The notes under the pieces: model-generated
Database searches by the model: none
Seen by the model: only the letters and a program-made list of their open reading frames with translations
What the model was told of the DNA's origin: nothing
Program-made: the position numbers and the translations under genes
Shown here: positions 28,508-37,351 of the stretch, one piece after another
Layout: each line of letters starts with the position of its first letter
How positions within the stretch are numbered: the stretch's first letter is position 1
Source: UBA12202 sp049595035
Lineage (GTDB): Bacteria > Pseudomonadota > Alphaproteobacteria > Puniceispirillales > UBA1172
Assembly: GCA_049595035.1 (NCBI GenBank)
Contig: JBMYKD010000009.1
Span: 1-64,000, forward strand
Direction: 5' to 3'
Length of the DNA stretch: 64,000 bases

Positions 28508-31141
28508 CTATTGTAAACGCTTAATAGCGATATCTAATTTGTTGCGCTGTTCGAGTTCTGCGTCAAGCCTACGTTTGTTTTCTTCAATAACATCAGCCGG
28601 TGCCTTGCTGACAAAACCGGGGTTATTCAGTTTTGATTCCAGTTTTTTAACCTCTGCTTCGGTTGCCTTTAAGGCATCTGACAGGCGTTTTCTTTCCGCA
28701 TCAAAATCAAGCACCCCTGCCAATGGAATGGCAATTTCAACCCCATTGACAACAGCCTGCGCGGATTGCGGCGGCATATCTTGTTCAAACCGGATATCAT
28801 TTAATCGTGCCAATCGTAAGATCGATTCACGATGATCAATCACCCAGTCCTTATTCAGGGCTTCACTCAATAACAAAACCAGATCGGGTTTAGCAGATAC
28901 TGGAATATTCATTTCATTTCGCAAAGACCTGATCGTGCCGATAATATCAAAGATAAACCCAATCTGCTCACCAGCATTGGCAAAATCAGCCGTATCACGT
29001 TCTGGCCATGGTGATGATATTAACATATCTTCACCATCAAAAATCTCTTTCCATAGCTCTTCTGTAATAAATGGCATAATAGGATGAAGCATGGTAATTG
29101 CCTCAGCCATGACGGTGGTGGCCACTTTAGTGTATTCATCACTTGTTGCGTTACCATGTCCAAGCACCGGTTTAATCCATTCCAGATACCAGTCACAAAA
29201 TTGATGCCAGATAAAATGATAGATCGTATCCGCGGCATCATTGAAACGGTATTCCGTGATGGCGGTTTTCATATGTTCACTTGTTCGATTGAGTTCAAAT
29301 AAAATCCACTGATTAATGGGATCACTAACCGTTATATCATCAAGTCCCGGTTTTCCTGTCGCCTGATTCATTTCAAGGAAACGGCAGGCGTTCCAGATTT
29401 TAGTGGCAAAATTGCGATATCCTTCAATCCGGCTTTCAGCCAGTTTAATGTCCCTGCCCTGCGCGGCCAAAGCCGTAAGGGTAAAACGCAACGCATCGGC
29501 ACCATATTTTTCTGAAATATCCAACGGATCCATAACATTACCCTTGGATTTTGACATTTTCTGGCCTTTTTCATCCCGCACCAGTGCATGAATATAAACA
29601 TCTCTAAACGGGACTTCTCCATCCATGAAATGCATGCTCATCATCATCATTCGGGCAACCCAGAAAAAGATAATATCAAATCCGGTCACCAGAACATCAC
29701 CCGGATAATATCTTTTCAGATGATCCGTTTCTTCTGGCCAGCCAAGAGTGGAAAAAGGCCATAAACCACTTGAAAACCATGTATCAAGAACATCTTCGTC
29801 CTGCCGCAATGATACGTCTTTGCCGTAATGGTCTTTAGCGGCAGCCAGTGCTGATTGTTCGTCCATAGCAACAAAAGGCGTATCATCAGGGCCATACCAA
29901 GCGGGGATACGGTGCCCCCACCATAATTGCCGTGATACGCACCATGGTTGAATATTACGCATCCATTCAAAATAGGTTTTTTCCCAGCGCTTGGGTACAA
30001 ATCGGGTGCGGCCGTCTTCAACCGCTTTAATAGCCGGCTTAGCAAGTGTTTTGGCATCAACATACCATTGATCCATCAACCATGGTTCTAGTGGCACCCC
30101 TGATCTGTCACCATGTGGAACGGTATGAATCGTTGGTTCAATATGTTCTAACAGCCCTTCTGCTTCGAGTTGTGCTATCAGTTTTTTCCGAGCGTCAAAA
30201 CGATCCATCCCCTGATAAGCATCGGGAACAACCGCATTCATCCGGCCTTCGGCATCCATGACATTGATCATATCCAGATTATGCCTGCGGCCAACTTCAA
30301 AATCATTAAAATCATGGGCAGGCGTGATCTTAACCGCTCCTGATCCTTTTTCCATATCGGCATATTCATCAGCAACAATTGGTATCCGCCGCCCCATAAG
30401 AGGCAGAATGATATATGTGCCAATCAAATCCTGATAACGTTCATCATCAGGGTGAACCGCAACTGCCGTATCACCAAACATGGTTTCTGGGCGGGTAGTT
30501 GCAACAACAAGATGCCTATCGCTGTTTTCGACAGGATAACGAATATGCCAGTAATGGCCATTGACATCACGTTGTTCGACTTCCAGATCAGAAATAGCGG
30601 TCTGTAATTTTGGATCCCAGTTAACAAGTCTTTTGTCACGATATATCAATCCTTGCTGGTGCATCTGGACAAATACCAATCGCACCGCTTTGGATAATCC
30701 ATCGTCCAGAGTAAATCGATTTCTTGCCCAGTCAGGCGAAGCCCCTAAGGATTGAAGTTGTCGGGAAATAGTACCACCAGATTCATCAACCCATTTCCAG
30801 ACTTCATCAACAAACTTGTCACGTCCCAGATCACGGCGTTTTACGCCTTCTGCATCTAGTTTTCGTTCCACCACCATCTGGGTTGCGATACCAGCATGGT
30901 CAGTGCCCGGTTGCCAGAGCGCATCCCGCCCAATCATACGATGATAACGGATCAATATATCTTGCAGAGTAAATGTTAGCGCATGTCCAATATGTAATGA
31001 ACCCGTCACATTTGGCGGGGGCATCATAATCGTATATGGCAATTCAGGGCTGTCCGGGGAACTGGCAAAGGCATTACTGTCAACCCAGGCTTTATACCAG
31101 CGCGTTTCAAATTGTTTTGGATTATATATTTTATCAAGCAT
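28508..31141 (-). CDS. valS: Valine-tRNA ligase
   Basis: A class I synthetase charging tRNA-Val with an editing domain. The HIGH motif appears in PPPNVTGSLHIGHALTF (about residues 41-57) and KMSKSKGN at about residue 525. The last 70 residues form the ValRS coiled-coil arm (DALKATEAEVKKLESKLNNPGF). Length (877 residues) is normal. It follows popZ after about 143 bases containing a stem-loop. Confidence 0.98.
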   Translation of the reverse strand: MLDKIYNPKQFETRWYKAWVDSNAFASSPDSPELPYTIMMPPPNVTGSLHIGHALTFTLQDILIRYHRMIGRDALWQPGTDHAGIATQMVVERKLDAEGVKRRDLGRDKFVDEVWKWVDESGGTISRQLQSLGASPDWARNRFTLDDGLSKAVRLVFVQMHQQGLIYRDKRLVNWDPKLQTAISDLEVEQRDVNGHYWHIRYPVENSDRHLVVATTRPETMFGDTAVAVHPDDERYQDLIGTYIILPLMGRRIPIVADEYADMEKGSGAVKITPAHDFNDFEVGRRHNLDMINVMDAEGRMNAVVPDAYQGMDRFDARKKLIAQLEAEGLLEHIEPTIHTVPHGDRSGVPLEPWLMDQWYVDAKTLAKPAIKAVEDGRTRFVPKRWEKTYFEWMRNIQPWCVSRQLWWGHRIPAWYGPDDTPFVAMDEQSALAAAKDHYGKDVSLRQDEDVLDTWFSSGLWPFSTLGWPEETDHLKRYYPGDVLVTGFDIIFFWVARMMMMSMHFMDGEVPFRDVYIHALVRDEKGQKMSKSKGNVMDPLDISEKYGADALRFTLTALAAQGRDIKLAESRIEGYRNFATKIWNACRFLEMNQATGKPGLDDITVSDPINQWILFELNRTSEHMKTAITEYRFNDAADTIYHFIWHQFCDWYLEWIKPVLGHGNATSDEYTKVATTVMAEAITMLHPIMPFITEELWKEIFDGEDMLISSPWPERDTADFANAGEQIGFIFDIIGTIRSLRNEMNIPVSAKPDLVLLLSEALNKDWVIDHRESILRLARLNDIRFEQDMPPQSAQAVVNGVEIAIPLAGVLDFDAERKRLSDALKATEAEVKKLESKLNNPGFVSKAPADVIEENKRRLDAELEQRNKLDIAIKRLQ

Positions 31142-31263
31142 GTCAGAAAATGTTATATGGTTTCACACAATGCTTTTTAGACATTTACGCACTATATCAC
31201 AAGCCTTATGACAAAAGAGTTTATAGTAGCCAGAAACATCTTTAACGATTTATTCAGTCTGGA

Positions 31264-31283
31264 AAGGATTATGTCGAATCCTT
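31264..31283. terminator. Stem-loop between popZ and valS
   Basis: A perfect 7-base inverted repeat, AAGGATT/AATCCTT with a 6-base loop, lies directly after the popZ stop. On the plus strand it is followed by a run of seven T within the popZ 3' end. On the minus strand, the direction of the genes, no U-run follows. It may be an attenuator or an mRNA-end stabiliser. Confidence 0.35.
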
Positions 31284-31284
31284 A

Positions 31285-31671
31285 TCATTGTTTTTTTAAT
31301 GCTTTAGAAGTAGTAATGGGTTTTTCTAATTGCGCTGAAACGGTTTCGGAAAATACCTGCGGCAATCTGTTTCTGATCCAGTCTTCCAGTTCCTTTGTGA
31401 TGACCGCTTCAACCGAAGACTGAATATTCTGGCTAAATAAAACGGCCATATCATCTGATTTCTGTTCAGCAGGCTTAGGTATATTATCAATAAGCCGGAT
31501 AACTTCATTAAGAATCAGAACCGCTTTGTCTTCTGGTAGGGCTGACAGTTTTGCTTCAAGCATTTCAAAAGCATCTTTAAGCGGATTATTCGTCTTTTGT
31601 CCTTTTGAAACCACTTCATGTAAATCAAGAATAGCTGACGTTTTATCCGTTTTTTTCGGATGTGACGCCAT
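31285..31671 (-). CDS. popZ: PopZ-like (DUF2497) polar organizing protein
   Basis: A 128-residue protein ending in the DUF2497/PopZ pattern: FSQNIQSSVEAVITKELEDWIRNRLPQVFSETVSAQLEKPI. In Caulobacter PopZ forms a polar matrix that anchors ParB-bound chromosome origins, and the C-terminal helices drive assembly. The N-terminal part (SKGQKTNNPLKDAFEMLEAKL) is not recognisable, and the acidic proline-rich linker of Caulobacter PopZ is short or missing. I chose MASHPKKTDK at 31671; the upstream part of the frame overlaps tolC. The order tolC-popZ-valS is common in Alphaproteobacteria and supports the call. Confidence 0.78.
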   Translation of the reverse strand: MASHPKKTDKTSAILDLHEVVSKGQKTNNPLKDAFEMLEAKLSALPEDKAVLILNEVIRLIDNIPKPAEQKSDDMAVLFSQNIQSSVEAVITKELEDWIRNRLPQVFSETVSAQLEKPITTSKALKKQ

Positions 31672-31675
31672 GTGT

Positions 31676-33034
31676 TTAATCCTGATAAGTGACTTTGGGC
31701 GGAATACCGCTAAAGGGCAATTCATATTCCGGCAAATCGTCAAGCGATACAAAAACAGGCGAAAGCCCGAAGGTTTCGGCGTTTAACTGACCCATGCTGG
31801 CGAGCATAACATAACCAGAAAGGACATAATCACCACGGGTACTGATGAGGTTCAGTTCGGCATTTACAACGTCCTGTTCGGCATCAAGTAAATCAAGAAG
31901 GGTTTTTAGCCCGAACTCAACCTCTTTTCTGACCCCATCACGGAATATGATAGCCGCATCATATTCAGACTGATTGGCTTTGATCAGGCTATCTTTTGAT
32001 AAAAATTGGCGATAGGTATTTTCAGCATTAAGGCGCGTTAACTGTTCCGAGTCAGCCAGTTTCAATACCATAGATTGATGATCAGCTACCAATGCACGGG
32101 ATTTAGATCGTGTGGCTTTTGTTGGATAAAGCGGTGTTGAAAAAGTGATCTGTGCAACAACCGAATCAACATTGGATGCAGAAACGTTAGAATTAGTCGT
32201 TGAACCGGTAAGGGTAAAATCAATTTGTGGACTGATATTTGAAATCAGTGCATCCATTCCAAACCGCGTTAATCGTTCATTGATTTTAACCTGCTGATGG
32301 CTGGGTTGATAATCAAGTGCCGTATCACCGGCCAGACCTGCACTGGTTGGTATCTGACCGATAACACCCGGAAGCGTAAGTTGATCAGGTAGCTGGCCAA
32401 AATAACGAGTATAAGTTGCGCTTGCTGTATTGAGCTGTGTTTCTGCGGAAATAAAAGAAGATTCTGCTCTTGCCAGACGCGATTGTGTCAAGGCTAGTTG
32501 GGTTGGAGTCGTATCACCAAGCTGAACTCTCAACTCACTTGCAGATACCTGTTGCTTCAACCGGTCAACATTTGATTGTTCCACCTGAAGCCGCTGGCGG
32601 GCTGTTACCAGATTGATATGTGCCGTTAAAGCATCCAGCAGCAAATTTTGTTCTGCCTGCCGATAGGAAAGGATAGCGTTATCCAAGGTTAATCTGGCAA
32701 TAATACTGTCGGCTTTTGCTTCACCACCATCATATAAAGGTTTTGTGATGACTATGCTCAGATTTTCGTTTTCTGTCTGGGCGAAGTCACTGTCATTCAC
32801 TGAACGGTCACCACGATTGATATATGAACTTAATGACGCCGACCATTCCATGCTGGAATTAGCGATAATAGCTTCTTCCTTGGCCGATTTGATGCTTTCT
32901 ATTTCTGCCTCTATGGCTTCGCTATGATCGAGAGCATATTGTAAATAGCTATGTAGTACCGCCGTATCATCATTAGCATAGACAGGTAATGTCGTTCCAA
33001 TAAGACAGAGAATTATTAAAAGGCGTGAAAGCAT
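31676..33034 (-). CDS. tolC: TolC-family outer membrane efflux protein
   Basis: An outer-membrane channel for type I secretion and drug efflux. The start at 33034 (MLSRLLIILCLIGTTLPVYA) gives a clear signal peptide cleaved before NDDTAVL. Two repeats of long amphipathic helices follow, e.g. RLQVEQSNVDRLKQQVSASELRVQLGDTTPTQLALTQSRLA, the typical TolC barrel-and-tunnel pattern. The open frame runs 50 codons further upstream into the preceding gene, but that part has no signal. About 452 residues. Confidence 0.92.
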   Translation of the reverse strand: MLSRLLIILCLIGTTLPVYANDDTAVLHSYLQYALDHSEAIEAEIESIKSAKEEAIIANSSMEWSASLSSYINRGDRSVNDSDFAQTENENLSIVITKPLYDGGEAKADSIIARLTLDNAILSYRQAEQNLLLDALTAHINLVTARQRLQVEQSNVDRLKQQVSASELRVQLGDTTPTQLALTQSRLARAESSFISAETQLNTASATYTRYFGQLPDQLTLPGVIGQIPTSAGLAGDTALDYQPSHQQVKINERLTRFGMDALISNISPQIDFTLTGSTTNSNVSASNVDSVVAQITFSTPLYPTKATRSKSRALVADHQSMVLKLADSEQLTRLNAENTYRQFLSKDSLIKANQSEYDAAIIFRDGVRKEVEFGLKTLLDLLDAEQDVVNAELNLISTRGDYVLSGYVMLASMGQLNAETFGLSPVFVSLDDLPEYELPFSGIPPKVTYQD

Positions 33035-33059
33035 AAAATGTCCTGTAACCGCAATGACA

Positions 33060-33719
33060 TTAAAATTGAAAAGCTGCGGTTTTTTTAAATTCAGGTAAAA
33101 GTGGTGTCTGTGCATCAAACAGATATTGCTTTGAAAAGCCATTCTTACTGCGCTGATACAACATAGCCTTGCCGGGGGACGCATGATGATCGCGGATAAC
33201 GGTAACTAATCGCCCTTTTTCAGAAAGCTGTTCTAATATCTGAACAGGAACTTCAGCCACTGCCCCTTCAATAATGATAGCATCATAAGGTGCTTCACTA
33301 GCAAAACCCAGTTCATGCGCACCATGCAAAATTACACTGTTATCAACGGATAATTTGATCAGGTTATCCTGTGCCGCATTCGCCAGATTTTCGTCTGCTT
33401 CGATACCGACAACAGACTGGCCTAATAATGATAATAAAGCCGTGCTATACCCGCATCCGGCTGCAATATCCAGAATGGTATCATCGGTCATTATGTTTAA
33501 CGCCTGTATCAAGCGGGCTAACACCATGGGTTCAAGCATGAAACGACCAGAACCTAGCACCAAATCTTCATCAATATATGCAAGGCCTTTAAGCTCAGGG
33601 CTGACAAATTCTTCGCGAGGCACATTTTCAAATGCAACAATAACACGGTCATCCGTTACTTTGCTAACGCGTAGCTGACATTCAACCATATTGCGCCGGC
33701 GATTGGCATAAACAGACAT
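33060..33719 (-). CDS. PIMT-family methyltransferase
   Basis: A second protein of the L-isoaspartyl O-methyltransferase family, about 219 residues. The N-terminal part (RRNMVECQLRVSKVTDDRVI), substrate-loop region LVLGSGRFMLEPMVLARLIQ and SAM motif LDIAAGCGYSTALL (about residue 80) are visible, and IIIEGAVAEVP matches the later block. The start at 33719 has TAGGAG 8 bases upstream. This group sits next to tolC in many Alphaproteobacteria. It differs from the pcm product at 14509 in the substrate loop, so its real substrate is uncertain. Confidence 0.8.
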   Translation of the reverse strand: MSVYANRRRNMVECQLRVSKVTDDRVIVAFENVPREEFVSPELKGLAYIDEDLVLGSGRFMLEPMVLARLIQALNIMTDDTILDIAAGCGYSTALLSLLGQSVVGIEADENLANAAQDNLIKLSVDNSVILHGAHELGFASEAPYDAIIIEGAVAEVPVQILEQLSEKGRLVTVIRDHHASPGKAMLYQRSKNGFSKQYLFDAQTPLLPEFKKTAAFQF

Positions 33720-33877
33720 AACAGGGACTCCTACATGCGGGTTCTTGAAAGGATCGCACAAATTAACATAACGAATTGTTGTAAAAATGCCTAGAGCAAA
33801 TTAGTGAAATTTACGATAATCTTTTTGTTAAAATCGGATAAATCTGAATCAAAACACTAACAAGTTTTTGTGGATAG

Positions 33878-33906
33878 TTGACGTTACGCAACAGTTGCGC
33901 TATTCA
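33878..33906 (+). promoter_or_regulatory. Putative promoter of tRNA-Cys
   Basis: TTGACG (33878-33883) and TATTCA (33901-33906) are separated by exactly 17 bases, and the tRNA starts 18 bases after the -10 box. The spacer contains a small palindrome, GCAACAGTTGC. Confidence 0.6.
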
Positions 33907-33923
33907 GTTCCTGATTGCATGAT

Positions 33924-33997
33924 GGCCCGGTGGCAGAGTGGTGATGCAGCGGCCTGCAAAGCCGTGTACACCGGTTCGATTCCGGTCTGGGCCTCCA
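33924..33997 (+). tRNA. tRNA-Cys (anticodon GCA)
   Basis: A complete cloverleaf. Acceptor stem GGCCCGG pairs with CTGGGCC. The anticodon loop CTGCAAA gives anticodon GCA. The T-loop is TTCGATT. The discriminator is T (U73), typical of tRNA-Cys, and CCA is encoded at 33995-33997. Confidence 0.97.
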
Positions 33998-34044
33998 TCT
34001 TTCCCTGACATATTATGATTTATTATTATTGTTTTCAGGGTGTT

Positions 34045-34617
34045 ATGTTTAGATATTTATTTAATTTATTAACCTTCTTCGTTTTATCTATAACGCCAGC
34101 TCATCTTCAGGCTAATAACAATAACCAGACCCTAACAGATGCAATCTATCAGATTGAAGCGAATGTTATCTTTATGCGGCATGCCTTAGCCCCCGGATTT
34201 GGTGACCCAGCCCATTTTGATGTCAATCAATGTGATACACAACGCAATCTGGATGATACTGGACGGGTACAGGCGAAATTCATCGGCCAGTATCTGAAAA
34301 CAGAACAGCTAATATTTACGGATATATTGTCTAGCCAATGGTGCCGGTGTAAAGAAACAGCGTCAGAGCTAGGGCTGGGTGACTGGCATAGTTTTGCCGG
34401 TCTTAATTCCTTTTTTCAGGATCATGCAGACCGGACGGAAACCCTTGCTCTCCTATCCGGGAAACTGGATACCATTCATGAAAACGAACTGGTACTGATG
34501 ATCACACATCAGGTTGTGATTTCGGCAGTGACTGGTCATTCCACGCGTAGTGGCGGCCTTATTCTTTATAATACGTCTTCTGGTGAAGCGTTGCCGTTTT
34601 CTATCAGGGATTTGTAA
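34045..34617 (+). CDS. Secreted histidine phosphatase family protein
   Basis: A 190-residue protein with a signal peptide (MFRYLFNLLTFFVLSITPAHLQA) and a histidine-phosphatase domain. The catalytic motif reads IFMRHALAPG (RHA instead of RHG), and the second histidine is in LVLMITHQVVI near the C-terminus. I chose ATG 34045, which has CAGGG 7 bases upstream; ATG 34015 would add 10 residues before the signal peptide. The target substrate cannot be told from the sequence; it should act in the periplasm. It is convergent with the MttB-family gene. Confidence 0.82.
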   Translation: MFRYLFNLLTFFVLSITPAHLQANNNNQTLTDAIYQIEANVIFMRHALAPGFGDPAHFDVNQCDTQRNLDDTGRVQAKFIGQYLKTEQLIFTDILSSQWCRCKETASELGLGDWHSFAGLNSFFQDHADRTETLALLSGKLDTIHENELVLMITHQVVISAVTGHSTRSGGLILYNTSSGEALPFSIRDL

Positions 34618-34631
34618 TTTCTTTTACAAAA

Positions 34632-36188
34632 TTATAATGGCCGGTCACCAATCATGTCTTTACGTCTGGAAACAAAATCGTGAAGCGCTTCTGCAATGGC
34701 CGGGTCTAAATCTGGCGGTACAAAATCTTGAAGCACAGCCTTCCATTGTTCTTCTGCCCGTTCAAATGCCGTTAATGAACCATTAGCCTGCCAGTTTTCA
34801 AAGGTCTGCCAATCACTCAAGATTGGTGCAAAAAAAGCTGTTTTATACCGGTCAAGCGTATGGTTGTGACCAAAGAAATGACCACCGGGGGCAATATCAC
34901 CAATAGCATCAAAGCCAAGTTCGTCAGGTGAAAAATCAATTGGGGTTAGCATTTTGGCAAACGCATCAATCATATCACCATCAAGCATAACTTTTTCATA
35001 ACTGGCAACCAGCCCACCTTCCATCCAGCCAGCGGCATGATAGATCATATTTGCCCCGCCAAATATGGCCGCCCATAATGACATCTGTGTTTCAAAAGCA
35101 GCTTGAGCATCAGGGATATTTGACGCGCTGCAACCACTGCTTCTATATGGCAGTCCATAATGCCTGCATAACTGGCCACCTGCTAGATTGGTCAGGGCAT
35201 TTTCCGGGGTGCCGAATGCAGGTGATCCTGTTTTCATATCAACATTAGACGTAAATCCACCATAAACGACCGGCGCACCGGGATAAACTGACTGAATCAT
35301 GGCAATAACGAATAAAGCTTCGGCATTCTGCTGGGACAACGCGGCAGGAAGAGATACCGGCGCCATGGCGCCCATCAGGGTAAATGGGGTGACAATAGTG
35401 GCCTGACCCCATTCTGCCATAGCTAGAGCAGCGTCAGACATTTCCATATCAAGAACGCGTGGCGAATTGACATTAATATTTGTGATGGCAGATGGTGATG
35501 ATTTCATATCTTGCAAAGATATACCACGGGCTATGGCTATCATTTCCATAGCATCTGTTACCCTTTCCCGGCCAACAGACATGCAGGCCGTTATTTTATC
35601 GCTATTCAGGAGGGTGGTGAGCATACTGTCCAGATGGCGTGTATGTACGGCCAGATCATTAGTGGCCGAGGTCTGATTACCATAAAATTGTATGTTATTC
35701 TGGGCTTGTCCCAATTTAATCAGATCGGTGAAATCAGATAATTGTGATGAACGTCGGCCGCGGGTTCTATCGCTTACATTCGGCGGCCCTGAAACCATAC
35801 CAAAATTGACATGATTGCCACCAATGACAATCTGTCGTTTGCTATTGCGGGGTGTCAGGGTGAATTGCGATGGCGCTAAGGCTATATGCGACATCACGAA
35901 ATCTTCATCTGCATAAACGATCTGGCTGTCTTCATCAACGCGGCAACCTTGTGTTTTTAGATGCTGGCGCAGGGTTGGACTTAACACTTTCAGTCCGTGA
36001 TCACGGATAATGGCCATGCTATTATTATGGATATTTAGAATATCATCTTCGCGCAGTGGATTTAGATAGCCGATATGATTGATAAAACTACCGTAATGAA
36101 CGGGCGATTGCTGATCATGATTATCAATCTTTTCCCTTTGGCGTCTTGAACGCCGTGATGAACGTCCCTTCGGATTATTGTCGGGCAT
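34632..36188 (-). CDS. Trimethylamine methyltransferase (MttB) family protein
   Basis: A 518-residue member of the MttB superfamily (COG5598). Blocks include GLKVLSPTLRQHLKTQGCRVDED near the N-terminus, FGMVSGPPNVSDRTRGRR, and PAFGTPENALTNLAGGQLCRHYGLPYRSSGCSASNIPDAQAAFE in the middle. The frame is open throughout, so it is the non-pyrrolysine type. Characterised members of that type demethylate glycine betaine, proline betaine or related quaternary amines with a corrinoid protein. No corrinoid protein gene is adjacent. AAGGAG stands upstream of the start. The substrate is unknown; it would add to C1 metabolism in a marine cell. Confidence 0.88.
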   Translation of the reverse strand: MPDNNPKGRSSRRSRRQREKIDNHDQQSPVHYGSFINHIGYLNPLREDDILNIHNNSMAIIRDHGLKVLSPTLRQHLKTQGCRVDEDSQIVYADEDFVMSHIALAPSQFTLTPRNSKRQIVIGGNHVNFGMVSGPPNVSDRTRGRRSSQLSDFTDLIKLGQAQNNIQFYGNQTSATNDLAVHTRHLDSMLTTLLNSDKITACMSVGRERVTDAMEMIAIARGISLQDMKSSPSAITNINVNSPRVLDMEMSDAALAMAEWGQATIVTPFTLMGAMAPVSLPAALSQQNAEALFVIAMIQSVYPGAPVVYGGFTSNVDMKTGSPAFGTPENALTNLAGGQLCRHYGLPYRSSGCSASNIPDAQAAFETQMSLWAAIFGGANMIYHAAGWMEGGLVASYEKVMLDGDMIDAFAKMLTPIDFSPDELGFDAIGDIAPGGHFFGHNHTLDRYKTAFFAPILSDWQTFENWQANGSLTAFERAEEQWKAVLQDFVPPDLDPAIAEALHDFVSRRKDMIGDRPL

Positions 36189-36412
36189 GAAATTCTCCTT
36201 GTTATTAATGAAAGGCAGAATGAAGGCATCGATTTAATCACATAAAGACAATTTATATCTTATTTTCGACATTTCGTGATCAAATATAGCCAGATAGACA
36301 AGGATGCTAATGAACAAAGATAAAAATTATGATAGCCATAACTGACGCTAATATATATATAACGGCACTTATTATTTGTATCCTGTAAACTGTCCTTCAT
36401 GCATTTTGTCCC

Positions 36413-37318
36413 ATGTCCTTTTTAACTTCACGCTATTTTGCTCATGCCCTTCTGATGCTAACAGCTTTCATCTGGGGGGTAAGTTTTGTCTTTCAGACAA
36501 CGGGAATGAAAGATGTTGGCGCAATGGGATTTCAGTTTTATCGCTTTCTTGCTGGTGGACTCGCATTATTGCCAATTGCGTTATGGGAATATCGCAAAAA
36601 CCCATTCTGGAAACAGCAGGAACATATTAGCAGAAAACATATCCTATGGGGTGGACTGGGGCTTGGAGTATTTATGTTTGCCGGCTCATCGCTTCAGCAA
36701 ATTGCCCTTCATACCACCAGCGTTGCAAACGCAGCTTATCTAACCACATTATATGTTCCTCTGGTTCCCATATTCGGGTTGTTCCTCTTTGGTATTCATC
36801 TGCCATGGATGCGCTGGCTTGCTGTACTTGTGTTCATGATTGGCAGTTGGTTGATGACCGGAACCAATCTCAACAGTATCACTTTTGGTGACTGGCTTGT
36901 TGTATCCAGTGCCGTGTTCTGGGCATTGCATATTATGCTGGTTGGTGCCTTGGTAAGATTAACAAAAATGCCATTTCAGCTAGCATTTGTTCAAACAATG
37001 TTAACAGCGCTCTTTTCTTTTGTTGTTTTTGTTGTGATTGATCGTATTGATCTGATGCTGGCTTATGCTGTGTTACCAGATATTCTTTTTGCTGGGGTTT
37101 TATCTATTGCTGTTGGATTCACGCTACAATTAGTTGCCCAGCAAAATTGTTCTTCTTCAGCCGCGGCCATTCTTTTATCGCTTGAAGGTGTATTTGCCGC
37201 ATTAGCAGGATGGGTACTACTGGAACAGGATATGACAGGGTTAGCTATTATTGGGGCCGGATTTATCATGGTGGCAATCTTACTGGTTGAATTGACACCC
37301 GCCCGACACGCAAGATAG
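36413..37318 (+). CDS. EamA/DMT-family transporter
   Basis: An inner-membrane protein of 301 residues with about ten hydrophobic helices in two repeats, beginning FAHALLMLTAFIWGVSFVFQ, a typical EamA start. The second repeat contains SLEGVFAALAGWVLLEQDM, the conserved SLEPVFAA...GE-like block of these exporters. Such proteins move metabolites or amino acids; the substrate cannot be predicted. It is divergent from the MttB-family gene with 224 bases between, and 33 bases before the selD fusion gene. Confidence 0.9.
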   Translation: MSFLTSRYFAHALLMLTAFIWGVSFVFQTTGMKDVGAMGFQFYRFLAGGLALLPIALWEYRKNPFWKQQEHISRKHILWGGLGLGVFMFAGSSLQQIALHTTSVANAAYLTTLYVPLVPIFGLFLFGIHLPWMRWLAVLVFMIGSWLMTGTNLNSITFGDWLVVSSAVFWALHIMLVGALVRLTKMPFQLAFVQTMLTALFSFVVFVVIDRIDLMLAYAVLPDILFAGVLSIAVGFTLQLVAQQNCSSSAAAILLSLEGVFAALAGWVLLEQDMTGLAIIGAGFIMVAILLVELTPARHAR

Positions 37319-37351
37319 ACGCTTTGGTAAAAAACGACTATATCATGATAT

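Noticed and set aside
34611..34630. A TTTGTAA/TTACAAA hairpin between the convergent phosphatase and MttB-family genes as a bidirectional terminator.
   Set aside because: The stem is only seven bases and entirely AT-rich apart from one pair, too weak to claim.
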